A DNA stretch of 64,000 nt from Bidens hawaiensis (GCA_021521415.1 JAIQDT010001934.1:372001-436000); one strand, 5' to 3'. Shown: positions 33,795-46,877, numbered from the stretch's first letter. Notes: generated by a model from the sequence alone, not told the origin. Translations and numbers: made by a program.

Positions 33795-34357
33795 GAGGAT
33801 TCCCAACCTTTAAGTTTGGCGCTTGGCCTGATGGGTTTATGAGAATTCCCAACCTTTAAGCATGGCGCGTAGCCATATGGGATATTATGAGGATTCCCAA
33901 CCTTTAAGCGTGGCGCGTAGCCATATGGGATATTATAAGTATTCCCAACCTTTAAGTATGGCGTGTAGCCATATGGGATATTATGAGGATTTCCAACCTT
34001 TAAGTATGGCGCGTAGCCATATGGGATATTATGAGGATTCCCAACCTTTAAGTATGGCGCGTAGCCATATGGGATATTATGAGGATTCCCAACCTTTAAG
34101 TTTGGCGCGTAGCCATATGGGATATTATGAGGATTCCCAACCTTTAAGTTTGGCGCGTAGCCATATGGGATATTATGAGGATTCCCAACCTTTAAGCGTG
34201 GCGCGTAGCCATATGGGATATTATGAGGATTCCCAACCTTTAAGTTTGGCGCGTAGCCTGATGGGATATTATGAGGATTCCCAACCTTTAAATTTGGCGC
34301 GTAGCCATATGGGATATTATGAGGATTCCCAACCTTTAAGTTTGGCGCGTAGCCTAT
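33795..34357 (+). repeat. 48-bp tandem array, open on both strands
   Basis: About 12 units of 48 bp (16 codons): GATTCCCAACCTTTAAG, GGCGCGTAGCCATATGGG, ATATTATGAG. As the unit is a multiple of three, long frames appear on + (33862-34377) and - (33791-34528). Repeated peptides are MARSHMGYYEDSQPLS and YAPNLKVGNPHNIPYG. I treat these as by-products, not genes. Confidence 0.85.
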
Positions 34358-34836
34358 GCGCGCATGCACGGCGATAGAGTGGTGACTCGCGAGTGCGCGT
34401 GCATGGCGGAGGTCTCTTGCGCAAAACCCACATGGTGGTTTCCGCGGTGGCACATGCATGGCTGCGGAGTGAGAATCCGCGGGCGCGCGTACATGGCGGC
34501 GGAAATCTGATACTTTCTGGATCTGCAATTTAAGAGTTAGATCTGCAATTTTAAACCTAAAATCCAGGTCTGTAATCTAGATCTAGATCTGTAAATCAGA
34601 TCTAGATAGATCTGAAGCTCGGAGCAGATTTAAAACCATCACAGATCCGGAGACTTGACCATTCGAGTCCGGCAGTTTCTTTTCGCACAGATCTGGAAGC
34701 CTCTTTTAGATCTATGGATCTTTTTGAGCTTTAATAGAACAAGCCTTGAAGCCTTTTTCTGTAAACTTCCGGATCTGGGTTTTTCCTGGGAGAGATCTGA
34801 CAGCCGAGATGAAGATCGAAGGGTAGTTCGTTGCCG

Positions 34837-34853
34837 TCCCACGGATGGCGCCA
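34837..34853 (-). other. Primer binding site of the HIPP-inserted element
   Basis: The - strand reads TTGGCGCCATCCGTGGGAC from the LTR edge inward, the form used by plant Gypsy elements of the Tat/Athila kind. It fixes the orientation. Confidence 0.65.
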
Positions 34854-34854
34854 A

Positions 34855-35259
34855 TGTCGAAGCATGAAATGAATCTGACCTGATCCATGACGATGTTTCC
34901 ACGGATTTTCGAGATGAACGAACCACGTCTTGATCTTCTTCTTCGGCTGCTTGAGACCTGCAATGGTTTTTCGGGGGTGTGGAGGTGACTGCTAAGAAAT
35001 CTAAAAGATCTCTTGTTTACAGACATAAAAAAGTGGTGGTGGCTCTTATTGAGCATGACCCCTTAATAAGGAGGTAGAGACCTCCTTATATAGAGAGTCT
35101 CATGGCCACCATCATGGTACCCTAATGGGCCTAGCCCAGTTAGGGTTACCTCCACAAAACCCCCTCAGCCCAATAACATTGTATTAGTCCATATAATAAA
35201 ATAAGCCAAACATAATAAATTTAGGGTCGTAAAACCGGGTTTAGTACCATACCCCTACA
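34855..35259 (-). repeat. 5' LTR of the HIPP-inserted element
   Basis: 405 bp. The - strand begins TGTAGGGG and ends GCTTCGACA. TATA motif CTATATAAGG at about 35083-35092. Confidence 0.88.
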
Positions 35260-35656
35260 CGAACCAACACTAACCAGCTCAGTGTAACCTAAACTTTTCC
35301 TTAACAACGTTGCTAATGCAACTGAGTCAATTCCTTCACCGGTTAATGCAATCTGATCTTTATTTGAACCAACGAAAGACATCGATTCCACACCTGTTTA
35401 GCCATTCGCAAATCTTGACTAGTTAACTTTTCAGATTATTTAAATCTAAACTAATATGTAAGGAAAATTAAGTAATATGTTTTGAACAACTTACCCGGGA
35501 CACCAACAGCGATCTTCAGAGCCTTACGGCTTTTCTTCTCGTTGTTCACCGCCATCTTCACAACAATCTTTTGCTGCATAAGCAATCATTGTACAAATTG
35601 AGGTCAAGAATGTTATAACCAAATTGAATAACTGAATAGGTTTCTACCTTGGCCAT

Positions 35657-37372
35657 TTCTATGAACTTGATGATGATCTGATGCTAACACGTGTGTGTTT
35701 TGGATCGACTTGCTCACTCGAGTTATGAGGACTTGAAGAACGTTAAGAATATCCAGTATTTATAGATGAATCCATGGCGTGGAGGCCATCCTAATGGAAA
35801 GCTTAACCAACGCGTAATACATATTATAACTAATCATTATACTTTATAAAAAGCTGAAGCATATTAGTTATAATTTATAGTATATGAATCGTACATTCAT
35901 ATTTAAAAAAAAATTACATTAAAATATTTTGTTTGCCCTGGCATTACCTTTTTTGAATTCTTTATTATTAACCCCAGGACTTTCATAATTAAACTTTATA
36001 AAAGTTTGATTGACCAAAAAGTTTGTGAATTTATCATTGACCCTTAAGACCTTTCTTTTCTGGCGTCTTTTCCTATAATAAGTGTTATATGGATTAAACT
36101 AATCCACTATTTTATTGGTCTAGTAAACCCACTCATATTTGTTCTAACTACAAACTGCCCAAGTTACATAATTTGGTCATGCTTTTATCACTGGAATAAG
36201 TTGTAAAACGCTTATAATGACTGCACACACATACACACATATATATACACACGTAAATTTTCGATATTTTAAACTTCCATTATTTAGTTTGCGTAAAATA
36301 ATGAGAGGAGATATATAACAATTTTCCTTTTTTTGGAAAGACTGTTCATAGTTTGATGATATTGACCACCACTTTGAAAGGTTGATAAGATGTTACCATA
36401 ATCAATTATTTTTTGAGATATAAACTTACCTAAAATCACATAATATTAAGTCTGTTAGCTAAAACCACTTATTTATTTGCAAACCCACCAATTTCAGAAA
36501 AAAAAACATATATACTATAAAGGAAACGATTGTTGAACGATTTGAATGTGATTATGATGATTACGAAGTGGTGACGGTGATTCCTTTCATATATGGGCGC
36601 CAATGATGTTTTGGCAACCACAGCGTCGGTTTAACAAGGGGGTGCAACTTTGCGACACATCACTTAGTTTTTATTTGCTAAATTACAAGTTTTGCCCAAA
36701 CTACCTATTGATTACATTCTAGGCTAAGTGAGTTTTCTAACAAAGTAACTAATCCCTAATGAATTAGCGAGATTGGGATTAACTAACACAATTGAGCTAT
36801 GATACAATTCTACCAACGCTCCTAATTCATGGAGCAACTCAAACTATGTTCTCATGCATGCACCATGGTAGTGTTAATTTCAGTTTGCTTTGTTTGATTA
36901 AATTATTTCCCAATTCTAGGTAACGTGTCTTATTATTAGGAGAGTTGGTAGTTTCCTTAATTTGATTAGCCTATAAATGGTTTGTTTGATTAAAATTCAA
37001 GGTAACGAAAATACAGTAAATTGGAAGCAAGGTGTCGTTCACTTCTCTGATATATCGGGAGTGTTTGGTTAATACATAAGGCAGAATCTTGAGATTGACC
37101 ATCTTAAATCGGTCTCTAACACTTTAATAAACTAGTTTTATCCCGGAATATTAGGTTGGGTTTCCTCGAACATGCTGGAAAACAAAATTTGAAATGACAT
37201 TTCCAAAGGAAAGTAAGAGTAATAAATAAAGTTAATTGTGTTACATCACAATATTGACATGAAGCCTCATTTTATGTTTATGCAGACAAAATTATGTTAC
37301 AATTACACAAATTCCGAATCAAATTACTTATAATAAGCTGGTTTGATCTCTCGTTGTATCAGTTGATGAATC
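35657..37372. other. Intergenic, unit-2 copy of 579-2294
   Basis: Same content as unit 1, including the TATA box at 35757-35765 and a CA/TA microsatellite at about 36222-36252. No gene. Confidence 0.6.
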
Positions 37373-37928
37373 TCACATGATTGTGCAAGAGGGATCGTTG
37401 TTATAGGGGCCTTCGTATACATGATACGGCACACTGTAGTTATAATGGTGAGTATAAATTGGTGGCAACACGGGCGCTTGTGTCTGACCTGTGGCAGCAC
37501 TGGCAGGAGCAACAGGTTTCTTCTCCTCTACCGAACCAACACTAACAAGCTCAGCGTAACCTACACTTTTCCTTAACAACGTTGCTAATTCAACTGAGTC
37601 GATTTTCTCACCGGTCAATGCAATCTGATCTTTATCTGAACCAACGAAAGACACCGATTCCACACCTGTTTAGCCATTCACAAATCATGTCTAGTTAATT
37701 TTTCGGATGATTTAAATCTCACCTTATGTAAAGGAAGAATAAGTAATATGTTTTGAACATCTTACCCGGGACACCAACAGCGATCTTCAGAGCCTTACGA
37801 CTTTTCTTCTCGTTGTTCATTGCCATCTTCACAACAATCTTTTGCTGCATAAGCAATCAATTGTACAAATTGAGGTCAAGAATGTTATAACCAAATTGAA
37901 TAACTGAACAAGTTTCTACCTTGGCCAT
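37373..37928 (-). CDS. HIPP-like copy B of unit 2
   Basis: Exons 37920-37928, 37766-37844 and 37373-37665 with the same splice sites and phases as the unit-1 gene. The predicted 126-residue protein appears identical: the one exon-2 change I saw (AGC to AGT in SRK) is silent. CxxC-less HMA domain, linker, CTIM prenylation box. TATA box at 38053-38061. Full conservation while neighbours decayed is consistent with recent duplication or with selection. Confidence 0.87.
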
Positions 37929-38061
37929 TTCTATGAAAATTAATGATGATCTGATGCTAACAAATTTGTGTTTTGGATTGACTCGTTCTCTCGTGTTATG
38001 AGGACTTGGAGAAGGTGTTAAAAGAATGTGCAAGAATGTTAAGAATCTCAGGTATTTATAG

Positions 38062-38732
38062 ATGAATCCATGGCGTGGAGGCTATTCAACTGGAAAGCTT
38101 TAACCAACGCGTAACAAATATAAAATTGTATATTCAACTTTATAAAAAGCTCAAGCATATAATTAATATACTTTGTTACCCTTTTTGAGTTCTTTATTAT
38201 TAACAAACGACTCACATCAACTTTACAAAGAATTTTGGGAGAACTTTCTTTTCTGGCGTCTTTTCCTTATATAAAATAATAACCAAATCTCAATATTGGT
38301 CTAGAAGACCTACCATATATATATATCACTTATCACATTAAATGATAAGTGGTCATGTAGAGCACGAGCACAAAGTAAAAACAGATAGAATTATCACCTA
38401 CGTGAAGGATTGCCAAACAATATCATACTATACAACTTTTAAGGAAGATTATGAATTGATATTTATTCGAGAGCTACACGAGTTAAATTGCGTCTAATTT
38501 AATCTAACGCTCACATTGGATGATCGACACGAAAATGAAATTAAATATAAAGTGTTGACCATTGAGGCCTCTTATAGGAGCTGGTACCATCGCGTGGGTT
38601 CAATAACGGGATGTGACACATCTTTTAATTTGTCTTCGTTAAGTTACAACTTTTGAACGAACTACCTATTATTATATTCTAAGCACTGACTATGCTAATA
38701 AGTTATCTAAGTTTATGATTAAACTTCAATAC
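38062..38732. other. Intergenic, unit-2 copy of 2984-3654
   Basis: Spacer with no recognisable gene, almost unchanged from unit 1. Confidence 0.5.
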
Positions 38733-38772
38733 GGACAAAAGCGATAGCTGGATTCCAAACTATCGACATAAT
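38733..38772 (-). pseudogene. NAC first-exon fragment, unit 2
   Basis: Copy of 3655-3694 with no change seen. Encodes the same YVDSLESSYRFCPY remnant. Confidence 0.62.
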
Positions 38773-39241
38773 GCTTTGGGTGCGGTTTGGATTGCAAGCA
38801 ACGTCTTGAAACACAAAGGCTTGTTTAGCCACATTACGTGACCATGAGGATACTTCCCACACATTAGGCTTCCCACTTTCCTTATTGCTAAACGAACAAT
38901 ATGTAGGGAAGGCTCCCAAGTAAAAAAGCATAAAATAACAAGAAAATCAAATATTCCACCCATCTGAAGAGAAACATTCTAAGGAATTGAAATAGATCAA
39001 CACCCATTAAAAAAGTATTTATGACATAGGTATATCAACAAATTAGATGCTGGTTATGCAAATACATTTTCAAAATGAAGAAATACGTTTGGACAAATGA
39101 TATCTTAAAACATGTTCATCAAGAAACCCCAATATCTTGATCAAGGCCGAAGTATGGCTGTGTCTCGGAAGACGGATCTTCATTAGTACTATCTGGCCAA
39201 GTCACTAGAGTTGGATCTTCATGCGGAAAGTCTGTCAAGAA

Positions 39242-40531
39242 TCACGGAGGTAGATCTTCGAAAAAGTTGTTTACCCAAGTCATTGGATCAGTAGGGTCAT
39301 CAAGGCTGTCTGTTGAAGTCGGTGTATATGGATCCGTTCCCATCGTGTTATCACCACCGTTGTTGTCCGAATAAGGCCCAGCGTGTTCTCTTGCAAATTG
39401 TTGAACAAAAGTTTCAACTGCTCTACCTGACCTCCTAAGGTTAGAGTTTATTCTCATGTGCATAATGTTGTCAACAGGTTGCTGTGATGGCTTAGGAGGA
39501 AATGGCCGACGACTCCCATCAATGTTGTTAACTGGTTGCGGTAAAGTTTGAGGAGGAAATGGCTGATCACACCCATCAATGTTGTTAAGTGATTGCTGAT
39601 ACGTTGTAGACATAAACCTCACTGGTGTAGCAATCTCAACATCTATTGTCGAGTCTGGGAAGTGTTCTGGTCCATTAGGTAAATTACCTGCCGATACTCT
39701 TCGTTTTCTAGTTGGAGGTTCATCATCAATTTGGTTTTGTTCTTGATTCCGTCTGTTCTGAATTTTTCTGGACTGTTTATTGTTATCAGTTAGGATCATC
39801 ACCGGCGCCTTCTTGTAAACTTCGCACAACACACAATCACTTAGCTACAAAAACAAGGAAATTTGGCCATGCTATAATCATATGACGGACATGTTAAGAA
39901 ATTACACACGTATACATACCTTGTTTCCATCGCTTCCGATAGGGAGATTCGGATCATTGGTGGTATACTCATGCATTAGCCATGACGTCTTTTTCCCCTT
40001 GTCATCATAATAAGCTAAACTTCTTTTACTTCCAACCGCTTCTCTCGCTTTATTATAAACCGTTGTATATCTCTGTGATGCTTTCCAAGATCCAAAGTTC
40101 TTGGTTTTTCTGTTAGGTAAGTCCCCTTTTGGATATTTTCTATCTCTAGATGTCAGAAAGTACCACTTGTTTTCGTGCGATAAGTATCGTTCTGTCATCA
40201 AGAAAACATTCAAATTAATTGTGTTAAAAGAAAAAAAATACAAAACAAGAAACGATCAAGATTAATTATACTCTTATTTAAGGTCATATGTACATGTTAA
40301 TTAAAGGGTGGGAAGTTGTTACTAACCAGACAGTTATTGGGGATGGTAGTCGTAAAGATTGACCTCGTGTAACCGGCACTTAGAGTGGTTTCCAGTTTGT
40401 ATCTTCTTTTTCAAATAGCGGACGATGAGATCGTAGTCCGTCGGACAAAAGCAATAGCCGGGTTCCAGACTATCGGCATAATCAGGCTCTTCTTGTCTAC
40501 TAGATCGAATGATTTGTTGTTCACCGTCCAT
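39242..40531 (-). pseudogene. NAC transcription factor of unit 2, early stop
   Basis: Exons 40327-40531, 39920-40191 and 39242-39844. Exons 2 and 3 encode the same protein as unit 1. In exon 1, codon 67 GAA (Glu in HPQELS) has become TAA (40334-40336), cutting the protein to 66 residues, before most of the NAC DNA-binding fold. Two further exon-1 changes (LIVHYL to LIVRYL; GNHPKC to GNHSKC) are missense. The splice sites are kept. The in-frame tail after the unit-1 TGA is also present (39119-39241). Confidence 0.85.
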
Positions 40532-40824
40532 TTAGATTGATCTGGGTGACAAAAATTTTGATGAGACTTAGAATGAATAAGGGGAAAAGATTATATAAGT
40601 AGTGTCATGAAAAAATTGACTTTTAATTACTGGATTTCGTTATTCACGGCCAAAGTCTCGCTTATTGTCGTTCTAAGGGTTTTGGGTAATATAAGATAGT
40701 CGGTGTTTGTATTTTAAAATTTTAAATGTCATATTATGCAAGGAAGTAGCGATATGTGCAAGTGATATAGTTTATTTTTAATGAGATTTGAGTATTCTGT
40801 TCCTGGAGATATCATTTTTAGATA

Positions 40825-41382
40825 GAGTTAAGTGCCATTTTAGTGCATGTGGTTTGGCCAACTACGTAACTTTAGTACCTATTCTTTATTTTGTGCAAAT
40901 GGCTACCTCAGTTTCAAAAAACTTGCATTTTTAGTACTTTTTTCTAACCCCGTCTATTTTTCCGTTAAGTTAGGGATAATTTGGTAACTTCGTTATTTTC
41001 TTTTCTTTTAAATGCTTATATCTTGTAAATCCTAAATCTCCAAATCATAACATTAAAATTCAAACCCTAAATCCCCAAATATCGTAAAAATTTAAACCCT
41101 ATGATGATATGGAGAAAGGGTTTGGGGATTTAGGATTTGGATTTTGATGTTATGATTTCGGGATTTAGGGTTTACAAGATATAAGCGTTCAAAAGAAAAG
41201 AAAAAGACAAAGAAAATAACGAAGTTACCAAATTATCTCTCACTTAACGGAAAAAATAGACGGGGTTAGAAAAGAAGAACTAAAAATGCAAGAAACTGAG
41301 GTAGCCATTTGCACAAAATAAATAATATGTATTAAAGTTGCGTAGTTGGCCAAACCACAGGTACTAAACTGGTACTTAACTC
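40825..41382. mobile_element. Mutator-type MITE, unit 2
   Basis: Copy of 5747-6304 with the same 9-bp target duplication TTTTAGATA. Already present before the duplication. Confidence 0.85.
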
Positions 41383-41440
41383 TTTTAGATAACATGATTT
41401 AATTTAGATTCTAACTAGTTTTAAAAATGCAAGTGATATA

Positions 41441-43426
41441 TCAAGTCCCGTAATTCAAGTCCCATATCGATAATCAACACACAAACTAAACGAATAACTC
41501 GCGTTTATATTAATAATAAAATATGACTCTAAAAACTGATTACAAACCCTCAAACTCTAACTCGGTTTGACTCTTTAACTCGGTTACATCTAGATAAACC
41601 CTAACTCGGTTACATCTCGTGTGTGCCTCTTGGATGAACCCTAACTCGGTTGCATCTCACACCACCACAATCTATAATGTCTAACCATGACATGTTTATA
41701 TAGACTTAACCTAACTTGTTATCAAAGGCATTACCTATTATAATTACAGTACAATTAGGAAACATAATGTAATTAGGAAACACAACCAGTTATACCAGCT
41801 TGTCAATATTAGTCCCTCAAGTTCACCGACTTGTGACTTAGAGTCTGAAATTACTTCCAAAAATCACCCCCTAATTTCTGACTCTAAATAAGTGGTCATT
41901 CAACTCCGAGCATGTCACTTTTGCCCTGTTTGATTTAACCCATGAACTTGACCTTCTCGGTTTTCACAACCATCTTCACCTTGATATCCCCGGAACTTTT
42001 CTTGATCCATAGATGTGTTCTTCGACTCCCCCGAACTCGACTACCTCTGTGACCCTGTCCCCAACCATTCATTCGGTCGTATGAAAACGCATAACCACTC
42101 ATTTGGTTACGATTCGGTCATCTAATCGAGCAGACAACAATCTTCCTTGATCATCTCCTGTTCCTGAATCAAACCACAAGCACATCGTTTAAATCAATAG
42201 ACTGGCCAAACATAACTCGTTTAACCCTTGTAAAATCGAACTCCAAGTTAAACGCGCTTGTCCAACCCCTTGCTCCAGTCCGTCGGAACAATATGAACAA
42301 ATCAATTCCGAACAACTTTTCAGAACCGAAATCGCTTGCTCGTAAAATAAAGTATATCAAACCCTGGTTAATACCTAACTCGTTTAAGCCAATAAAATAT
42401 GAACATTGAATTGAACCGTCCTGTTCAACACAAATAAAAACCAATAATAATGATCAAACCGTCTTATGTAACCTATAATAATGTTCAAGCCGTTGAACCA
42501 AAAGAAAGAAAATAAAACACCTTTTTTTTCCTTCTTGAACTCCTCGTGAACCAAAAAATAAACTTTTTAAATTTTGTTTTATCCTCACGATAGGAAGCAG
42601 TAGTCACCACATAAATATTTTGCCCTTTTCACTTCTCACACCTTTAATAATATACTTTAATTACAAAACCATATCACTATAGAAACTAGTTTCCGATGCA
42701 AGATTTTTTTTCCCACAGCGGAATCCCGATTAGAAACCCTTTGTTTCTGAGATGTTGCTGAACGAACAACCTAATCGTTGCGCCGCCGTAACAGTACCCA
42801 CACCGCTGCTCCTATGTATCGGTACAAACCCAACTTGGTCCGATATTCTCCGATTGATAGCTCCTCTCAAGCCATCAATCGCCGCCAATCACTATACCGT
42901 TGATCTGCCTCACTGCCGATCAAAGTTAACTCGATTATCGATTTCTTGAACTTGGCTCTGATACCGATTCAAGTACTGTAATTCAAGTCCCTTATCGATA
43001 ATCAACACACAAATTAAACGAATAACTCGCGTTTATATTAATCAGAAAATATCACTCTAAAAACTGATTACAAACCCTCAAACCCTAACTCGGTTTGACT
43101 CTTGATGAACCCTAACTCGGTTACATCTAGATGAACCCTAACTCGGTTACATATAGATGAACCCTAACTCGGTTACATCTCGTGTGTGCCTCTTAGATGA
43201 ACCCTAACTCGGTTGCATCTCACACCACTACAATCTATAATGTCTAACCATGACATGTTTATATAGACTTAACCTAACTTGTTATCAAAGACATTACCTA
43301 TTATAATTATAGTACAATTAGGAAACATAATGTAATTAGGAAACACAACCAATTATGACCAACTTGTCAATATTAGTCCCTCAAATTCACCGACTTGTGA
43401 CTTAGAGTCTGAAATTACTTCCAACA
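41441..43426 (-). mobile_element. Non-autonomous Copia-type element, unit 2
   Basis: Copy of 6363-8347. LTRs at 41441-41862 and 42969-43426; the inner end of the left LTR is mutated (CCAAAAATC for CCAACAGTC). Primer site GGTATCAGAGCC lies at about 42954-42965. It shares the ATATA target duplication, so it predates the duplication. Confidence 0.86.
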
Positions 43427-43431
43427 ATATA

Positions 43432-44005
43432 TGTTAAAAAAAATATAAATCACGTTCTATCTGAAATAAATAGACTAAATGTACTACAAGTTTATGAAAC
43501 AAAATTCATACATACAAACATATATATACAAAACTAGAGAAAATTATCAAAATGACTCTTTTGACCCACTAGATTCCATGAACTTCCACGGAATTCAAAT
43601 GTCCCTATAAATTAATATCCTCAAATGGAACAAAGTTTTCGAGAAATAGTAGCGGAAAATTCACTGCTAATGCAAATGCGTCACTAATACCTTATTGACA
43701 CCGCCAATCTAAGTTGTCGCCACTAAGGCTTCACTAGAGATTTTGTTGAAAACTTTCTGCCATTCGGGAGACGGAATTTTTACGTTTTTTACGCAACAAA
43801 ACATGATTAATTTGCACATGTGTTTGAATATGTAAAAGAAACAAAAACGATATTAATTTCTCATTGAAATGGATATTACGATATAAAAATTTCTATAAAC
43901 ACGAGATGTAAGCGTTGTCGGAGCTCGGGCGTCTTTTCCCATGATTGGTCTAGAAGACTCGCCATAAATAATAAGTGATGCAGAGCACGAGCACAAAGTA
44001 TAAAC
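43432..44005. other. Intergenic with HIPP-promoter remnant, unit 2
   Basis: Copy of 8353-8926. The tail again matches the upstream sequence of HIPP copy B. Confidence 0.55.
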
Positions 44006-46520
44006 TGTTGGGTCAATTGTTGTTTGGCCCAAGTGTAAGGCCCAACCCAAGAATTTGGGTTTTATAATATTTAGTAATGTCTTGACTAGCAAGTTAGGTT
44101 AGCCTATATAAACCGAGTTATGGTTAGGCATTATAGAGGGTGAACAAGATGTAACCGAGTTAGGGTTCATCTAGATGTAACCGAGTTAGGGTCTATCAAG
44201 AGTCAAAACGAGTTAGGGTTTGAGAAAGTTGTAATAAGTTTTTAGAGTTATATTTTTTGATTAATATAAACGAGGGTTATTCGTTTAATTCGTGTGTTGA
44301 TTATCGATCCGTGACTTGAATTGGTATCAGAGCGGTTACGCTCTTAGAGTTTGTCAATCAAAGTCGTGATTGATAAGGAGGCAAGACGTAAATGAAAGTC
44401 GTGATTGATGCGGAGGGTTTGGTCAAGTACGTGATTGTATGGATTTATTAAAAGGTAAAAAGGAATTTGATGTTTTACTTTTGTAGCTCTACGATCATAA
44501 GGAAAAAAGTGGGAAAACACAAAAGTCAAACACAAGTGTATGTTGCGATTGAAAGAAAAAGAAATATTAAATCAAACAAGTTGGTTTGATTGGTGAGGAG
44601 ACAATTTAAGGAAAAAAAAGGTTTTATTTCTTTATTGGTTAAACAAGCATGGTTTGACCACCACCATTGATTGTTTATTTTATTGAGTTGGACAAGCGGA
44701 TTTAATTCAGAGTTTTGTTTTGTTTTTTTTTTTGGTTTGAACGATTTATCTTCTGACCTAAGGATTTGATTTGTTGAATCGAACCAGGTGCTCACTAAGA
44801 AGATCAAGATGACTGATGCTCACTCGATGCTCACTCGATTAGATGACCAGGATTGCAGCCAAAGGAGTGGTAATGTGTTTTCACAGTGGCAGATCTAGGA
44901 ATATTTTTCAATGGGTTCACTGTTCGGGTCGGTATTACGGTTCAGGTCGTTCTAACTGCTCGTGTCGCTTCGATGGCTCGATTCAATTCGACGGTTTCAG
45001 GTCGATTCAGTGTACCAAGAATGGGATTTTACTAAAGATCATATTTGTTTCCTCAAATTAATGACCAAAACATTCTTTTAGAAAGGCTAAGCCTATCTCT
45101 CTTTCTATGTAATACATAGCAATCCGATTTGCATGCTAGCTAAGTTGTTGGGCCAAGCATAAGATTGTAAGATACACATACCAATGACTAAGTAATCAGT
45201 TATAAAAAAATTAAAGAATCTACTGCAAGTGGGAATTGAACCCGGGTTCTCACAATAATAAAGCAAGGTTTTTACCATTAAACCATGGTTCAACTTTGCT
45301 TATTTGTTCACTTACAATTTATATGTGGGTTTACTATCATATTTTATATAGGCATTCTATATAAAATCCGAAACTCAGTGGGTTTCCGTGAACCCATACC
45401 CAATTAACTAGATCCGCCCATGCGTTTTCATACGACCGAGTGTGGTTAGGCATTATAGAGGGTGAACAAGATGTAACCGAGTTAGGGTTCATCTAGATGT
45501 AACCGAGTTAGGGTTTATCAAGAGTCAAACCGAGTTAGGGTTTGAGAAAGTTGTAATCAGTTTTTAGAGTTATATTTTCTGATTAATATAAACGAGGGTT
45601 ATTCGTTTAATTCGTGTGTTGATTATCAATCCGGGACTTGAATTGGTATAACCGCTCTTGGAGTTTGTCAATCAAAGTCGTGATTGATAAGGAGGCAAGA
45701 CGTCAATCAAAGTCGTGATTGATACGGAGGGTTTTGTGAAGTACGTGATTGCAGGGATTTATTAAAAGGTAAAAAGGAATTTGGTGTTTTACTTTTGTAC
45801 TCTAAGATCACAAGGAAAAAAGTGGGAAAACACAAAAGTCAAACACAAGTGTATGCTGTGATTGAAAGAAAAAGAAATATTAAATCAAACAAGTTGGTTT
45901 GATTGGTGAGGAGATAATTTAATGAAAAAAAAGGTTTTATTTATTTATTTGTTAAACAAGCAGGGTTTGACCACCACCATTGATTGCTTCTTTTATTGAG
46001 TTGGACAAGCGGATTTAATTCAGAATTTTGTTTTTTTCTGTTGAACGAGTTATGTTCTGACCTAAGGGTTTGATTTGTTGAATTGAACAGGATGCTTACT
46101 AAGAAGATCAAGATGACTGATGCTCACTCGATTAGATGAACATGATTGCAGCCAAAGGAGTGGGAATGCGTTTGCATACGACCGAGTGAATGGTCGGGGA
46201 CAGGGTCACAGAGATAGTCGATTTCGGGGGAGCCGAAGAACACATCTATGGATCAAGAAAAGTTCCGGGGAGATCAAGGCCAAGATGGTTATGAAAACCG
46301 AGAAGGTCAAGATCATGAGTCAAATCAAACAGGACAAACGAGACATGTTCATGGGAGTTTGCTATCGTCTCACTCATTTTCAACTTTATTTTTTGTTTTG
46401 CTTTGAGTGATTTGTTTCTGTGTGTTTTTCTTTTCTAGTTTTGTACTTACTTTTTGGGGGTTACTTTTCTGGATTGGCTTGTACGATTGTCTCATCGTTT
46501 CTACTTTCTTATTGACCAGG
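44006..46520 (+). mobile_element. Rearranged Copia-type element, unit 2 (more complete)
   Basis: First LTR 44006-44319 with primer site TGGTATCAGAGC just after. Second LTR 45443-45641 (missing its first part), followed by a primer region with an 11-bp loss (GGTATAACCGCTC). The second interior then runs to about 46520. This version shows that the two interiors are tandem copies and that unit 1 lost about 426 bp (matching 45530-45960). Confidence 0.76.
44883..45420. mobile_element. MITE with 9-10-bp target duplication, unit 2
   Basis: Copy of 9794-10331 between TGTGTTTTC (44874-44882) and TGCGTTTTC (45421-45429). Carries the same A- and B-box motifs on the - strand. Confidence 0.74.
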
Positions 46521-46868
46521 TTTATTTATAAAAAAAGTTCTGTTAAAAATAATCCGTAGGAGCTAAAATGGACACTTCACTTTAGATAGCAAGTTGCAAT
46601 TGATATCTTGATTGATAATATTCAAACACCAAGAAAGACAAGAGGAAGAAGTCACATAGAGTGTTTGGAATCAGTCCACCAAAGTATTATAACCACAACT
46701 AAATTAAATACAACATATAATTACAATTATAACAAAATAATCTTCAGCAAAGTAAGTGAATGATCGTTCACAATCAATTACTAGCCCACCACTACTTTCA
46801 TCACATTTTCTCCGTCGTTCATTTCTTATCTTGTAATGATTGAGTGTTTAATATACAAAATAGTCTCT

Positions 46869-46877
46869 CTATATAAA
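46869..46877 (+). promoter_or_regulatory. TATA box of the unit-2 receptor-like gene
   Basis: CTATATAAA 58 bp before the ATG at 46935, unchanged from unit 1. Confidence 0.5.

Larger units (their letters stand above)
32005..35259 (-). mobile_element. Non-autonomous Gypsy-type LTR element in HIPP exon
   Basis: 3255 bp. LTRs 32005-32408 and 34855-35259 are almost identical. 5-bp target duplication CGAAC (32000-32004, 35260-35264), and unit 1 shows the single CGAAC at 182-186. The - strand is sense: the primer site TGGCGCCATCCGTGGGAC (34837-34853) follows the right LTR, and the polypurine run TTGGGGGCT precedes the left LTR. There is no gag or pol; the interior is two tandem arrays. It is a young insertion, later than the duplication. 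Confidence 0.9.
31871..35656 (-). pseudogene. HIPP-like copy A of unit 2, split by an LTR element
   Basis: Exons correspond to 35648-35656, 35495-35573 and a last exon broken into 35260-35393 and 31871-32004 by the retroelement at 32005-35259. The split falls in the valine/glutamate segment before the alanine/proline linker, after the HMA domain. The surviving 3' piece still encodes the linker and CSIM prenylation box and is in frame with a stretch of the LTR (see findings). The TATA box persists at 35757-35765. The unit-1 counterpart is intact. Confidence 0.88.

Noticed and set aside
32676..34357. CRISPR-like regular repeats
   Set aside because: Units are directly adjacent with no unique spacers, and the window is a plant nuclear sequence.
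33791..34528. 245-codon frame on the - strand and 171-codon frame on the + strand (33862-34377)
   Set aside because: Both follow from a 48-bp tandem unit, a multiple of three without stops. No domain, and inside a non-coding retroelement interior.
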